NCBI GenBank assembly: GCA_021846685.1 | Contig: JAJZWL010000004.1 | Coordinates: 1-64,000 of the forward strand | Direction of reading: 5' to 3' | From: a bacterium | GTDB lineage: Bacteria; Patescibacteria; Dojkabacteria; JAKAPS01; JAJZLI01 | DNA length: 64,000 nucleotides | In this document: positions 62,445-64,000 of the stretch, piece after piece | Numbering within the stretch: position 1 is the first letter of the stretch | Layout: the number at the start of each line of letters is the position of its first letter | The notes under the pieces: model-generated | Databases searched by the model: none | What the model was told of the DNA's origin: nothing | What the model saw: the letters and a program-made list of their open reading frames with translations, nothing else | Translations under genes and position numbers: made by a program

Positions 62445-62692
62445 AATTCACTAAAATCATATATGACAATAAAAACAAATCGTATTTAATTCACATAGAG
62501 TATTTATAATTTCATGATTGTTTTACAATTATTTTTTAATACCATATATTGGTCAGACAAGACTTTTTGTATAAGTCCACATATATTTATTGTTGTCAAA
62601 CCATCAAGATTGAGAATGAAAATTAACAAAAACAGGAGAGTTTTCTATAGTCTTTATTGGTATTCTCATATATGTAAGTTTCTCTGGTTTTA

Positions 62693-62701
62693 TGGTATAA
62701 T
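62693..62701 (+). promoter_or_regulatory. Extended -10 promoter of nadE
   Basis: TGGTATAAT is an extended -10 element (TGn plus TATAAT) 14 bases before the nadE ATG, predicting a leader of only about 8 bases. No good -35 is seen, which extended -10 promoters tolerate. Confidence 0.55.
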
Positions 62702-62715
62702 TCAGATTAATAATT

Positions 62716-63771
62716 ATGGAAACACAAGAGTCATTAGTATATCATCAAAATGAATTAAAAATTTATGAACCCTCTGTTCTTCAAGATTTACAGATGAGGG
62801 TGTTAGATAGCCCGAGTGAGGATACTTCTGTTTGGTTTCCAATTCCTAGAGAAGGGGAGGTTTCTTATGAATCTAGAATTGATATAGATAGTATAGATAT
62901 TACCACAGAATATGTCGATGCACTAAATAATTATTTAGATAGGGCATTAGATGATTTTACTGGATTTAGCAAACCTAAATGTGATGGTTTTGTTGTCGCA
63001 CTGTCTGGTGGTTTAGATTCAGCAGTTTCAACAGAATTACTTAACAAATATTGTAAAGCCAAGGGGTGTAATTTAAAAATATTGGTAATGGGGGAAGGAG
63101 ACCATAATGAATATATCGATAGATATTTAGGAACTCCTGCAGAATGGATAGATATCCAGTATGCAAAATTAATGTGTCAAGAAAATAATTTAGATTTTGA
63201 ATATTTAGATATAACTAGAGACATTAAAGCATTAAGAGATAGATATACAAAAAAATGGGCTATAAGTGGACAATTACCAAGATTGAGAGCAAATCATTTA
63301 TACGCAATGGCTGAGGAACATGATTTAATATCTGTTGGAACTACTAATGGATCAGAATACATTTTGGCTGCATTTTCTACAGGTGGTCCAGCCGGAAATA
63401 TTGCACCATTATTAGATTTATATAAAACTGAAGTATATGCCATAGCTCGTGATATTGGAATTCCTAAATATATTCAGGAGAGAATGCCTTTAATAAATGA
63501 ATTAAATCTACCAGACAATAGTTTTTATGGCAGAACAGTAGATTCAACTATTTTAGATCCAATAATTAGAAGACTATGGTTTCATAAACAAAACCCAATT
63601 AAGGTAGCAAAAGAATTAGGTCATTCCGAAAGATGGGTTCGAGATATTGATGAAAAGAGAATAAAGGGAGAATCCTGCAGAAGAAATTACAAAGGTCTTT
63701 TAATTAATAGAGGTTTTCATTTTGAAGATTTATCCCCAGATTTGTTTGTTGATAGGTCATATTTTATATAG
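62716..63771 (+). CDS. nadE: NAD+ synthetase
   Basis: The 351-residue enzyme has the PP-loop VALSGGLDSAVSTELL near residue 95 and GTTNGSEYILAAFSTGGPAGNIAPLLDLYKTEVYA... type segments around 210-240 for deamido-NAD binding. It converts nicotinate adenine dinucleotide to NAD with ATP and ammonia. There is no fused N-terminal glutaminase, although about 80 extra residues precede the PP-loop. A nitrilase-family gene starts seven bases after the stop and could supply ammonia. The C-terminus carries a helical extension. Confidence 0.87.
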   Translation: METQESLVYHQNELKIYEPSVLQDLQMRVLDSPSEDTSVWFPIPREGEVSYESRIDIDSIDITTEYVDALNNYLDRALDDFTGFSKPKCDGFVVALSGGLDSAVSTELLNKYCKAKGCNLKILVMGEGDHNEYIDRYLGTPAEWIDIQYAKLMCQENNLDFEYLDITRDIKALRDRYTKKWAISGQLPRLRANHLYAMAEEHDLISVGTTNGSEYILAAFSTGGPAGNIAPLLDLYKTEVYAIARDIGIPKYIQERMPLINELNLPDNSFYGRTVDSTILDPIIRRLWFHKQNPIKVAKELGHSERWVRDIDEKRIKGESCRRNYKGLLINRGFHFEDLSPDLFVDRSYFI

Positions 63772-63777
63772 ATTATA

Positions 63778-64000
63778 ATGAAAATATCATTCTTCCAATA
63801 CTTACCAGAATTTAATAATTTACAAGAGAATATAGCAAATATAGTATCTTTAATTCAAAAGAATAAAGAAAATATACTTAAAACTGATATATTAGTTTTT
63901 CCAGAATATTCTTTTTCTGGACCATTAAATTTAGATAATTTTGAGAATTATAAAAAACAAATAACTGATATGTCAGTTATTTCTATTTTAGAGAAAATAT
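63778..64000 (+). CDS. Nitrilase/carbon-nitrogen hydrolase family protein (partial)
   Basis: The visible 74 codons begin MKISFFQYLPEFNNLQENIA and include ILVFPEYSFSG, whose Glu matches the catalytic Glu of the nitrilase superfamily at the expected distance from the N-terminus. The gene runs off the window. Its position seven bases after nadE suggests either a separate amidase subunit giving ammonia to NAD synthetase or an independent amidohydrolase. The Lys and Cys of the catalytic triad lie beyond the window. Confidence 0.7.
   Translation, partial: MKISFFQYLPEFNNLQENIANIVSLIQKNKENILKTDILVFPEYSFSGPLNLDNFENYKKQITDMSVISILEKI

Noticed and set aside
62514..62753. 79-codon plus-strand ORF before nadE
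   Set aside because: It runs through the nadE promoter and start, has an unusual Trp/Tyr/Cys-rich composition and no family resemblance.

Overview
The window is AT-rich (roughly 70-75% by eye), almost entirely coding and gene-dense. Many neighbouring genes overlap by a few bases, several convergent pairs overlap at their 3' ends, and Shine-Dalgarno sequences are mostly absent. TGA ends several clearly identified genes (serS, rsmI, tldE), so the code is standard and not the UGA-glycine code of Gracilibacteria/Absconditabacteria. DUF4012, a single-chain glycyl-tRNA synthetase, Mpl/MurC-type and MurF-like cell-wall proteins, truncated enzymes and a monoderm-like envelope gene set suggest a Candidate Phyla Radiation (Patescibacteria) bacterium. 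This assignment is inference; no rRNA gene is present to test it.

Layout. 1-7.1 kb: end of tsaD, greA, secA, a SpoU-type methyltransferase, a Ddl-like ATP-grasp gene (minus), serS, hpf. 7.1-13.7 kb (minus): two small membrane proteins, a CPA2 cation antiporter, a stand-alone receiver, two membrane histidine kinases, a glycosyltransferase and a 41-residue ORF, largely one transcription unit. 13.7-18.4 kb (plus): two paralogous glycosyltransferases, a phosphoglycosyl transferase and a DUF4012 protein, forming a surface-polysaccharide cluster. 18.4-30.3 kb: recO, a lone RND exporter, glyS, rsmI, an ABC-2 exporter, a polyprenol-kinase-like gene without a normal start codon, a MacB-like exporter, an exonuclease and a YbjQ protein. 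30.4-32.2 kb: two tandem RimK-like ligases. 32.2-40.4 kb: a division/cell-wall cluster (mraZ, rsmH, ftsL-like, ftsI, murA, a degenerate MurF-like gene, murE, mpl/murC-like) with a consensus-like promoter and a threefold 10-bp operator repeat. 40.5-46.1 kb: epimerase, DUF929 thioredoxin-like plus VKOR redox pair, VanY peptidase, uvrC, gapN. 46.4-54.0 kb: a large repetitive surface protein, a secreted protein, tRNA-Gly, tldD/tldE, a lysozyme-like membrane protein, two orphan genes. 54.1-56.3 kb: tRNA-Leu, cupin-type phosphoglucose isomerase, AI-2E family permease, tRNA-Glu.

56.3-62.45 kb looks like an accessory island at the 3' end of tRNA-Glu. A 17-bp direct repeat that begins inside the tRNA recurs at 62.43 kb, and a related copy lies at 61.1 kb. 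Cargo is a histidine phosphatase, a DDE (IS481-like) insertion sequence, an orphan protein, an ABC-F ATPase and a Fic protein. Core genes resume with nadE and a partial nitrilase-family gene.

Functional threads: (1) envelope building and remodelling, with peptidoglycan synthesis using an Asp-type MurA and a MurF-like pseudoenzyme; (2) oxidative folding, where the DUF929/VKOR pair could serve the cysteine-paired surface protein; (3) central carbon metabolism with archaeal-style elements (cupin PGI, GapN); (4) a sensory operon joining histidine kinases and an output-less receiver to a cation antiporter.
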